Below, one piece after another: positions 20,371-30,200 of a stretch of 64,000 bases of DNA. Location of the stretch: the NCBI GenBank assembly GCA_020186115.1, contig WSYJ01000182.1, positions 124,001-188,000 on the forward strand. Reading direction: 5' to 3'. Positions within the stretch are counted from its first letter, which is position 1, and each line of letters begins with the position of its first letter. A program made the translations under genes and the position numbers. The DNA comes from Histomonas meleagridis (lineage: Eukaryota; Parabasalia; Tritrichomonadida; Dientamoebidae). A model generated the notes under the pieces. That model was not told the origin of the DNA and made no database searches. It saw nothing but the letters and a program-made list of their open reading frames with translations.

Positions 20371-21225
20371 TTTGTTGGTTTATTAATAAAAATTTGATGT
20401 TTTTATGTATGAAACATTTTTCTAATAAACAAACACTCAAGCCTTTTTATATAGATTACAAAGCATAATGCCAGGCTGGATAATTTCAGATGATAATGTC
20501 GATAAAGAACTTTTAATGCAAAGTATTTAACATTTCGAAAAAGATGTGAATAGATTATAAGACGTTGTTCGCTCATCATTCTCAGAATCCATGGATAAAA
20601 TATTTACCGATTCGCATAACATTACGTTTGATTACTGGTAATTTAAAAGAAAGGAAAAGGAATGAAAACGAATCTTGAATAGGTGCAAATTTTAATATGC
20701 CTTAAGATTTCATTTAAATATATGGACATACTGAAAGAGATGGATTAATAAGTCAATTAAAAATGAAAGAAGTATATGAAAAAGAATTGGCAAGTGTCCG
20801 AATATAAAGTTTGTAATTTTTACTTTTCATAAATTAATTGTGAAAATATTTTTCTATAATTGTAAATGAATCATTGATTGAGAACCTTAATATTATATTC
20901 TCTCAGAATGATAGAGATTTGATTGTGATTTTGGAAAATTTCATGTATTATAAAAATGAAAAATTTGATCAATAACATAAATATTCATTTCTTAAATATT
21001 TTAGATAAATCATAATTGCTAAACACAATATTTACGTATTACCCAAAAAGACTTTTTAGTATTAAACAATGTCATTCGTTATTTTATAAAATTAATAATT
21101 TTTTCGGACGGAAATATCTATAAAAATAGTTTTTTCTTTATGAATACTATTTTCAGAGAATTATATGCAAAATAATAATGAGATGTAATTACAAAGCGTA
21201 AAATCAAAAATATTAATTATAAAAT
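20371..21225. other. Intergenic with gene remnants
   Basis: The left half holds the decayed frames listed at 20468-20807. The right half up to the phosphofructokinase 3' end is AT-rich with no feature. Confidence 0.5.
20468..20807 (+). pseudogene. Gene remnant downstream of the coiled-coil gene
   Basis: An ATG at 20468 begins a frame reading MPGWIISDDNVDKELLMQSI, stop, HFEKDVNRL, stop, then DVVRSSFSESMDKIFTDSHN and a third stop. Further on, another frame reads RDGLISQLKMKEVYEKELAS to a stop at 20807. The composition is protein-like and the tail is coiled-coil-like. It is probably a decayed gene, perhaps a relative of the intact coiled-coil gene just upstream. Confidence 0.4.
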
Positions 21226-22203
21226 TTAGACGTCAAGTTCGTTATAAAGCTTGAGCAAATCCTTGCTGATTGGTTTCAGCTTTCCTACGAGTTGTTCCAG
21301 AGGCACCAATTGGATTTTTCCATCGACGACACCGACCATTTTTCCGGTTTCTCCGTTAAGTAATGCGTCAACAGCAGCAGATCCCATTAATGTTCCATAC
21401 AATCTATCGCGGTAAGTTGGTGCGCCACCTCTTTGGGTGTATCCGAGAACAGTTGTCCTCACATCGAAGCCGGTTGTATCCTGGTGTTCTTGAAGGAACT
21501 TAACAAGTGCTTGTGTGCCTGGTTTCCATCCTTCTGCGACGACAACAATAGCATGAGGCTTGCCTTTAACGTAAGCATTTGTGATTGCATCGGCAATTTT
21601 CTCCATTGGTGGGGCTGGGATCTCGGGAACAAGACATACTTCGGCACCAGTGGCTGAAGCAGCCATCAATGCAAGGGCACCGCAATCTCTACCCATGACT
21701 TCGACAACAAATGCTCGTTGAATGGAAGATGCACAATCACGGATACGATCAATGGCTTCAATGATGATATTTAAGGCTGTGTCAACGCCAAGACAAACTT
21801 CAGTTCCATTAACATCATCATCAATTGATCCTGGAATTCCAATAACAGGGAAGCCATCTTTGTAAAGATTGTATGCACCGGTAAGAGAACCATTGCCACC
21901 ACAAACTATAAGACCTTCAATGCCCATGCGATTCATATTACGGATGGCTTCACGTCGGACTTTTGGATCAGTCCATTCAGGTAAACGAGCTGTACCAAGC
22001 CATGTACCACCAAGACCAAGTGTACCAGAAACTGCTCTTGAATTAAGAGGGAACATTTGACCTTCAATAAGTCCACGATAACCACGACGAACACCATAAA
22101 CGGTAAGACCTTTATGAGCACCTGTACGTGCAACAGAACGAATGAGAGCATTGAGACCAGCGTTATCACCGCCGCTTGTCAGTACGCCAATCGATTTCAG
22201 CAT
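21226..22203 (-). CDS. Bacterial-type (ATP-type) 6-phosphofructokinase
   Basis: The 325-residue length is that of bacterial ATP-PFK. Motifs are LTSGGDNAGLNA (8-19), GGNGS (102-106), PGSIDDDVNGT (124-134) with the catalytic Asp, SSIQR, VVEVMGRDCG, VAEG and TVLGYTQRGG. Gly at the two positions that tell ATP from PPi enzymes (GGxG and PG.IDxD, where PPi enzymes have GGDD and PKTIDND) favours an ATP-type enzyme. Asn104 replaces the usual metal-site Asp of GGDGS. The enzyme makes fructose 1,6-bisphosphate in glycolysis. Trichomonads also have a separate PPi-PFK, and a bacterial-type PFK of T. vaginalis has been reported in hydrogenosomes without a presequence; none is seen here. TCAGTTATAA lies just before the ATG. 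Confidence 0.93.
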   Translation of the reverse strand: MLKSIGVLTSGGDNAGLNALIRSVARTGAHKGLTVYGVRRGYRGLIEGQMFPLNSRAVSGTLGLGGTWLGTARLPEWTDPKVRREAIRNMNRMGIEGLIVCGGNGSLTGAYNLYKDGFPVIGIPGSIDDDVNGTEVCLGVDTALNIIIEAIDRIRDCASSIQRAFVVEVMGRDCGALALMAASATGAEVCLVPEIPAPPMEKIADAITNAYVKGKPHAIVVVAEGWKPGTQALVKFLQEHQDTTGFDVRTTVLGYTQRGGAPTYRDRLYGTLMGSAAVDALLNGETGKMVGVVDGKIQLVPLEQLVGKLKPISKDLLKLYNELDV

Positions 22204-22982
22204 TTATAACTGACCAGCGACCAACTGAATTTTATAGAAAAAGTAAAGTGGTGATAACGAAAATTGAATTAAGTCGGTTTTCATATCGGCCAATTTTTTA
22301 TGAATGTTTATGCTTTTTGATTTTATAAAATTCAGGACGAATTCCAACGCCTTCAAGAAAAAAACTACATAATTAATAAATAAAATCGAACTACTGAGAT
22401 ATATAATCAAAGAAGGATTATAAAATATGAGAATAGAAAAGATATCTTTTCAGCCATTATTTTGCATTAATGTTTAATGCAAAACTTATTATATTCTATA
22501 TTTCTTATCCTTCTTATTTAAATATGTTTTTAGTTTATAAGTTTTGGCTGAAATTGAATAAATTTAAATTGCAATATTGCAAGAGAAGATTTAAAACTAA
22601 ATGATCTACAAAATTTATATGATAATACTGTTAAAGTTTCGATTTCTTACAAATTATCAATAAATATATCTCAAATTATAGTTGGTAGACAAATAGATTG
22701 ATACATTATCAGCAACGGTTATCTGACCCGCCATTTTCACATAATTGTACGTTAAATAAACGGTTAATCCGTCTGATCTGATTTGTTATTGCTTCATGCA
22801 CACTAAATATTACATTTTTTTCGTTTACTGAATCTTTTTATCATCATTTTAAAATGTTTTTATAGTTTATTCTTTTTGTTTTTTATAATACTAAGGAGTT
22901 TGAGTTATTTATTGGATCGTTCGAACTTTATAACCCATGTGTAAAGTATTTAAATATATTTTGAAAAGAATAGTGTCAAAAA
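22204..22982. other. Divergent intergenic region with two AACGGTT motifs
   Basis: This stretch separates phosphofructokinase (minus) and the DH-PH-kelch gene (plus). AACGGTT occurs at 22714-22720 and 22759-22765 in the same orientation, more than 200 bases from the plus-strand gene start. GTGTCAAAAA directly before the ATG at 22983 is initiator-like. No gene is seen. Confidence 0.5.
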
Positions 22983-25793
22983 ATGGGCGAAGCACAATTC
23001 GTCGCTTTCTACCGCCCATGTCAACCAGCTATCATCGAAGATGCTTCTTTTGTCAAAAAAAAGAGTGCGCAAATGATATCAGATAAATTAAACCTTTCTC
23101 AAACAGACGAATTTCTTTCAATCACCACTCCACTTAACCGGAAAATGTTAGAAAAAAACATAGTTGTGGTTGATAAGTATCCTCAACTTATCCTTAAGAC
23201 TAAGCCAGGAAACTATTTAAAACCAGATTACTATTTTTCTATTCTTCCTAATTCTATGGCAAATCTTTCTTGTATATATGTTAAAGTCACAGAGAAAAGT
23301 GGTATTGAAATACCACCATTTGAAGTCACATTTAACAAAGAAGATTATACAGATAAAAAGTTTTCAGATTTTTCGAACTTTATTCTTGAACAATTTGATC
23401 TTGGCGTATCTGAGTATTCATTTGAAATTGGTTATCAACGTATGTCCCCAGATAGCACTGCTTTATCTGTAATTTCAAATTTAGATAAGTATCAATTAAT
23501 TCTTGCATGTAAACTCAACGACGAAAGTGTTGCGAAAGTAAACCTACGGCATAACATCATTAATGAGCTTATAACCACAGAAGTCACATTTATTAAAGGA
23601 CTTCAAGTTCTTATTGATTATTGGAAGCCAAATCTTCTTAAACTTAAAATGATTACCGAAGATGAAGCCAACTTTATTTTCCATGAATTCCCTGTTATCA
23701 TTAACTTCCATTCTCAATTCCTTGAGAACTTACAAAGTCGAGGCTCATCATATTCGTCATTTTTGTCAGATGTTTTCATTGAATTTTCGTCATTTTTCAA
23801 GATTTCACTACTTTACATCACAAGTTATAGTTCTATCTTACAACTTATCTATGAAAAAGCAAAATCGAAAGATTTCAAGTCCAAACTTAAACAATTAGCG
23901 AACGATACAGAAGATCAAAATGAACTTGTTCAATATTTAATTACTCCAGTTCAACGTACACCACGTTATATGTTATTTTTGAAGCAATTAATTCATAACA
24001 CGCCAAAGTCACATCCAGATTTTCCAATGCTAAAATTTGCCCTACAAAAGATTGAAGAAGTTGCAAAACAAATCGATCATTCCGCACAAGTTGCAGAGAA
24101 CAATTCACAACTATTAGCAATCCAAAACAATTTATTAACACATTTCGATTTAGTAATACCATCACGAACAATTGTTATGACAGTTCCTATAAACTTTAAG
24201 AAGCCTAAAGCCGGCATTGGAATGTTTTATCTTTTTAATGACTTAGTAATGATTACAAGAGAAGAAAGAGGTGGACAACAATTGATTCATGACGAAAGTC
24301 CATTTACATTTTCATATAAACATAAAAAAGAGTCCGAGTTTTCATTCATCGGCTCTGACTTTAAACGCGGCTTCAATCGCTTCCAATTCTTTGAGTTTGA
24401 AATCCCGAATCAAAAGCAAAGAGAAGCATTGATTGAGAAGTTGACGTCTGTTAAAAATGATTTATATTCCAAACAAAAGAATAACATGTTTCAAAAGAAA
24501 CGAATTGTCCCATATGGTGATATCCAACCATTATCAGGACATGACGCATCATTTATTGGGAATAGTTTATATATATTTGGAGGCATTAGTAATGGCGAAT
24601 ATTCCGATAACATTTATATCTATAAAGCATCGAATTCTTTTATGTCATTTATTCCAACGAATTTAGGTAAAAGAATCGATCATTCAGTCACATGTATTGA
24701 CACAAATATTTATATTTTTGGCGGAATGAATAACGCCGAAATATTTAATGACATTTGGTGTTTCGATACCATTAAATTACAATTAAATAAGATCGAAATT
24801 CCTGAAAATAATAAATTACCAGAGCCGAGATATGCACATTCTGCAGTTTCGTTTTGTAATTGTATTTATATATTTGGAGGAATTAATAAGAAGAAGAAAC
24901 TATTAAATGATTTATGGGAATTTAACACAATTAATTGTGAATGGAAATTAATAAATTTACCATCACAACCTACGAAACCAATCGCATATCATTCAATGAA
25001 TGTTATTAATAATATAATGTATATCCATGGAGGCATTAATGAAAATAATGAACCGACAAATGATTTCTACATGTTAAACTTAATCGAAATGAAATGGATT
25101 CCACAAAACTCTGATTTCGGTACTGTTTTACCACGCGCAATGCATCGCTCTGTAACACTTGGGTCATTTATAATATACATTGGTGGCACTGATTCTAAAA
25201 AGATTGTACCACCTGCGATATTTGATACCAAACTCAAACGTTATCAAATTTCTACATGTACGTCCAAATGTAAGAACTTAATTAACTTCTCATTAAGTTG
25301 TTATGAGAAAACTCTTTATACATTTGGTGGTAATGATATATATTCCAAACAAACTTCATTGAAATTGTATAATTTGACAATTCCGCCGTTTTTGGATTCG
25401 ATGCTTGAAGAAGAAAAAATACATAGGAAACCTTTCGCTAACCCGCGAATGGTTAAACGATTTAGAACAACAGAATTCTTAAATGGAAATAACATTAATA
25501 ACTCGAATCAAGCTCTGAATAAGGTTAAAAGAGGAAGTCTCTCGACAAAGAAAAGGAAGTTGGTGACAGTAACAAGAGACCATAAAAGAAGCGGAAGCAT
25601 GTGCGAGTCAAGCGGATTGAAGCAATGCGAAATGTCATCGAGCGAAAAGCAAGAAAGCGACTCAGGCCATATAAAGAAGAGAAGAAGAAGAAAACATTCT
25701 CAAATTCTACCGCAGCCAAAAATGGATATTTTGATACAAGCACAAAATGTAAATGAGTTAAATCAAGAGCAAAACGATTCAAATCATATGTAA
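22983..25793 (+). CDS. RhoGEF (DH-PH) with kelch repeats
   Basis: This 936-residue multidomain protein has an N-terminal region of about 185 residues that includes a possible ubiquitin-like/RBD fold. A Dbl-homology domain follows at about 185-380 (conserved block YLITPVQRTPRYMLFLKQLI). A PH domain spans about 390-500 (GIGMFYLFNDLVMITREE). At least five kelch blades span about 505-790 (NSLYIFGGISNGEYSDNIYI, NIYIFGGMNNAEIFNDIWCF and similar). The tail is basic and Ser-rich with nuclear-signal-like clusters (KKRRRRKH). DH-PH modules activate Rho/Rac GTPases; the kelch propeller probably binds actin or a partner. RhoGEF-kelch architecture is known in amoebae and other protists. The start is supported by an adjacent initiator-like TCA. 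Confidence 0.88.
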   Translation: MGEAQFVAFYRPCQPAIIEDASFVKKKSAQMISDKLNLSQTDEFLSITTPLNRKMLEKNIVVVDKYPQLILKTKPGNYLKPDYYFSILPNSMANLSCIYVKVTEKSGIEIPPFEVTFNKEDYTDKKFSDFSNFILEQFDLGVSEYSFEIGYQRMSPDSTALSVISNLDKYQLILACKLNDESVAKVNLRHNIINELITTEVTFIKGLQVLIDYWKPNLLKLKMITEDEANFIFHEFPVIINFHSQFLENLQSRGSSYSSFLSDVFIEFSSFFKISLLYITSYSSILQLIYEKAKSKDFKSKLKQLANDTEDQNELVQYLITPVQRTPRYMLFLKQLIHNTPKSHPDFPMLKFALQKIEEVAKQIDHSAQVAENNSQLLAIQNNLLTHFDLVIPSRTIVMTVPINFKKPKAGIGMFYLFNDLVMITREERGGQQLIHDESPFTFSYKHKKESEFSFIGSDFKRGFNRFQFFEFEIPNQKQREALIEKLTSVKNDLYSKQKNNMFQKKRIVPYGDIQPLSGHDASFIGNSLYIFGGISNGEYSDNIYIYKASNSFMSFIPTNLGKRIDHSVTCIDTNIYIFGGMNNAEIFNDIWCFDTIKLQLNKIEIPENNKLPEPRYAHSAVSFCNCIYIFGGINKKKKLLNDLWEFNTINCEWKLINLPSQPTKPIAYHSMNVINNIMYIHGGINENNEPTNDFYMLNLIEMKWIPQNSDFGTVLPRAMHRSVTLGSFIIYIGGTDSKKIVPPAIFDTKLKRYQISTCTSKCKNLINFSLSCYEKTLYTFGGNDIYSKQTSLKLYNLTIPPFLDSMLEEEKIHRKPFANPRMVKRFRTTEFLNGNNINNSNQALNKVKRGSLSTKKRKLVTVTRDHKRSGSMCESSGLKQCEMSSSEKQESDSGHIKKRRRRKHSQILPQPKMDILIQAQNVNELNQEQNDSNHM

Positions 25794-27211
25794 AAGTACT
25801 TTCGATAGGAATTTTTTTTAATATATATTCATTAAATTTGTTATGAAAATTTAATAATAAATCTTTGAATAAAAATTAAAGTAAATTTGATGATTGAACT
25901 TAAATTAATGACTTTGCATAATATACATCATTATAACTCAAATCATTATTTGGAAAAATACCAGACATTTCGCATTGAAAATACTGATGAATATCGAGAT
26001 TTCTATCTTTCATCATTGGATGCAGGTATTGTAACGGTAGCGAAGAATTTTGCTGTCGATATCAGAAGCCTACCCAATATCTTTCATAATAAATTCTTAT
26101 TTAATCAAATATTTATTAACCTGTTTAAATTATCTTCAAAGATTTTGTATAAATCAATTTTATCCTTTTTCTTCATGAAATTTCATAAGGAATGAATCAT
26201 TGATAATATTCGACAAAATTGAATTGATTAAAATTTCTTCAGCGAAACTTTTAAGTATATTGTTCTTAAAATCATTCATTATTCAGTTACTTTGAATATT
26301 TCTTTCTAATTCTGATTATATAGATTTTTAAAAATTAAAAAGATAAAATTGCGATAAAAAAGCACTATATATCAAATTACTGACTAAAAGATTAAATAAA
26401 TAAGAAAAATTTTTTATCAAAAAAAATTCATTGCAGATTGAGAAGATAATTTAACATTATCTTCTGTTAATTCAAAAATAATTTTTTCTAGTGACTGGAA
26501 TGGAGCTTAATTCTTTTTAGTGTTGCTTGGATTTTTCGGGTTTGATGTTTGATTTCTTTTTTACTAATTTTTGAAATCTATTTTTGATCAAGTTCATTGA
26601 AAGGTTTCCATTAAGTTGGGGTTTCATGATGAAAAATTACAAAAAGATTTCGTTAATATTAATGCACTCAAAAAGTTTTGACGACCGTTATTATGCGCCG
26701 CACACCAAACGATAAATGTGAAGTGAAGTCGATTGAAACTGTAAGGTTTTGAAGGGCGGGTGGTTCTTTTGTGAATGGAGAAAAGATAATTAACCGTTAA
26801 TCGTTTTCAAATATGTAAAAAACAATAAAATATTTTTTTTTGCGAAACTAGTAAATAATAAAATATTTTAATTTTACAAATATCTAAAATATCAGATATG
26901 ATAAAAATAATTCAAATATTAAAGTTTTTATAATCAAAATTAAACGATTTTTAAGCATTTCTTTTTTTCAATGCGTAACTTCCCAGAAAATGTTTCAGCG
27001 TCGTTAAATGAAATTTTTTAAGGAATATTTATGATCAATAATATATAAGTTTTAGATAATTATTATTTCTGTTAAATTTGATATTTTAGATTAGTACTAA
27101 TGTTATACAATTTAAACGCTAACTCGAATAAATATTTATTTGACAGTGGGAGATGATTTCACTTTTTGACAGATTTTCATTAAAGGGTAAAAAGGGTAAT
27201 ATTTTAAACAA
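25794..27211. other. Intergenic, one doubtful small frame
   Basis: Apart from the short frame at 25890-26195 nothing gene-like is visible. TTAACCGTTAA at 26790-26800 is a perfect 11-base palindrome-like Myb-type site, 410 bases before the helical-repeat gene. TTTCATTAAAG near 27177 is a candidate initiator for that gene. Confidence 0.45.
25890..26195 (+). CDS. Short hypothetical frame, possibly a remnant
   Basis: The ATG at 25890 gives 101 residues. The middle (IENTDEYRDFYLSSLDAGIV) has normal protein composition. The last 35 residues are Phe/Ile/Leu/Lys-rich, as in read-through AT-rich DNA. There is no family match I recognise. It could be a small gene, the start of a decayed gene, or chance. 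Confidence 0.25.
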   Translation: MIELKLMTLHNIHHYNSNHYLEKYQTFRIENTDEYRDFYLSSLDAGIVTVAKNFAVDIRSLPNIFHNKFLFNQIFINLFKLSSKILYKSILSFFFMKFHKE

Positions 27212-30200
27212 ATGAAACGAGAATTAACACTGCTGTCTCTCTCGAATCAATGGGGAATTACGGCCCTATTTGTCTTTATGAAAGAATCCAAAGTAAGTTA
27301 TTCAACGTTTAATTCATCTTTGGAAGCTCAACTACAGTATGTTAATGATCCCAATTTTTCCAAATTTTTTTCAAAGTTATCACCTGGTTATGAGAACATT
27401 ACTCTTTCTGACATTGCTCACTATCGAAGTACAATTGAAAATCTCATTCTTGATTTGTTAGATGATACTTCGTTGATTCATGTTTTAAATTCAACAACGA
27501 AAGCTCTTAAGTCTGCTATAATCCTTGGCGCCAGGATTCTTGATCCCAACAAGGAAATAGTTCACCCACGTTCACCCACAAAATCAGGACTTTCAATTCC
27601 AGCCAGTTTTTATTCCACATTAAATGTTCTTTTATCATTTATTCAAAAGCTCTTTGAGAAGGTCCCACGACAGTCCATACCAAATCTTTCAACTGACATT
27701 TTTGATCTAATGCTTGATATCCTTATGAAGCGTAAACAAACGAATGGTGTTGAAGGTGCGATCCTTAGCATCCTATCATCGATTCCACAATATTCCACCC
27801 AACTCTGGACCAACATCATTCAAATTTCACGAATGAAAGATGATAAGAAAATCAAGAGCAAACTCACGAGTCTTACCGAAGGCATCAAAGTTATTCGTCA
27901 TTATCCTGATGAAAACGATTCCACCTCCACAGAATCCAATCTATTAGAAATATCGAATAATATCAATATTCTCAAAGGTAAATGGTCGATACCAATTATT
28001 CTTCCAATCATTTCCTCGTCACTTGTTTTCTTTTATTCCAAGTGTAAACAAGTTAGTTCGTCAGATTCATTATCATCATTCATACAAGCGCAATTCCAAT
28101 TTACACAACAAAACACCACATTAGAGACATTGTTGTCATTTGTTAACCTATTTCCCTTTTCTAATGAGACCGATTTCAATACATATTTACCTAAACTCAT
28201 TCAGATGTTAAACAAGAATTATTCCAGTTTATCCGCTACATCATATTTCCAAGTCATTACGCAACTTATTGAAGGTTGTATTGTCCGACCTCATGGCTGT
28301 AGTAATTTATTTAATTTATTAATTTCACATTGGTTTAATCAAAACAAACAAATCTCAATTAACTCACCTTATAAAGAAGATAGTTTGTTATTAATTAATG
28401 TATTTTCATCATTATTTAAAGTTGCTCCAAAAGAAACAGAGGAATTTTTCTTGAAATTATTAAACTCAAATATTACAACACAAACATTAAACTTTTTATA
28501 CTCAGTTATTCATGTAATATCAGTCAGTGAACAACAACAAGTTACAAAAATAGCACCAGCAATGGTACCATCAATTAAGAACATTATTAATAAAGATGAA
28601 CCACCTAATGAAGAGTTACAACTAGTTATTCCATTATTATCATTATTATGGCAAAATGTACCAGACTTCCATAGTGATATTACTAATTTAATGATTCGAT
28701 GTTCGAAAACTAAAGATATAACAATCTTAGGTAACACTGCATCATTCTTCATAGAGATAATGGAACATTATCCAATTGGTTCAATGCCATCCAAATTATT
28801 AGTTACATTTTCAGGACAATTTTTACGTCGTGTCGATGAATGTGTTTCTGAACCAATATTAGCAAAGAACTTTAAGTTATATTCTTCTTATGTGAAAGCA
28901 TTTATTGATTATGCAGAGAAAGGGAAAGAAGTTGTTGATGAAATGTTATGGAATCAATTTTTATCATTATGTGAAAGTCGATTATTAGTATATGCATTAT
29001 TCCCAGATATTAATGTAACAAATATAGTTCGACAAACTTGGAAACATTTAAGTAAAGATACTGTTGTCTATAAAGATAAAAATCCTCCATTAGCTACAGT
29101 AATTCCAGATATTACACAAAATCCAATATATCAATTATCAAAACATACTAATTTCCATGGGTTTGAAACACGATATTTATCATTAGCTACATATTTTGCT
29201 AAGCCTAATGGTAAAATACCAAAAGAATTCCATAATGCTATAGCTAAATTATTATTTGCATTATATAAAACAAAATATTATGAAAATAATGAACCTTTAA
29301 ATCAACAAGTAGTTACTATACTTGTCGATACATTACAACGATTTTCTCAACAAGAAATCTTTAATTTAGTTTGTTTGTCTGATAATAATTCTTGGTATTA
29401 TATCATAGATAAAATTAGTAATAATACACAAATTACTTTACCTACAAAACTTAAATATGTTTGGTCACTTTCATCACATATTAAGTTTTGTAAAACTGTT
29501 TTAGAATCAGAACAAATTCGTAAGAACTTATGTATAATATTTGAAGCTTTTATCCAATCTCCATTACCGAAGAATGAAAGTGAACAATCAATTGAAGTTA
29601 TAGGCGCAGAATTTTGTGCTACATTTGTCCGAACTATATCAAATCAATTTAAAGATGAACAAATATTTAATGATTTTAATAACTTAATCATTAAAATCAT
29701 TTCAAGATTAAATCCGGATTCAATTACATTACCCGATATACCACATGTATTTGCATTATTAGAATTAATTCATGCATTATTAGATACAAAACCTATTGAT
29801 AATAATACTGTCGAAAATGTATTAGATTGGACATTATATATAGCATTAAAAACTAAAGGTTCAACAATATTACAATTACAATGTCATGATGTAGTATTAT
29901 CATTAGTTAAAAATAACTCAAATTCATTACCATTAATTATGCAATGTTGTTTTAGAGCTTCTTCTTTAACTACTGCACATGTCGCTTCTGCTATTATTAG
30001 TTCTAAAGTTTCAAGTACTGATTTAGCTATATTATCATTAGGTTTAAGTAGTAGACCTTCAATGATATGTAGAGCTATTTCAGCCGAAATTGCAAATACT
30101 TCATCAAATGCAAAGTTTTCACCACTTGCTTGTATTGATCCATTATTTGAAGAGAAAATTGTTGAATTTTATGCTTCTTCATTTACACCAGAAAATGTCC

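Noticed and set aside
20437-20446. U5 snRNA-like GCCTTTTTAT loop
   Set aside because: There is no supporting stem or Sm-site context; a short T-rich word is expected by chance.
21226-22203. Calling the enzyme PPi-dependent because trichomonads are known for PPi-PFK
   Set aside because: The two diagnostic positions are Gly (GGxG, PG.IDxD) and the length is bacterial ATP-PFK-like.
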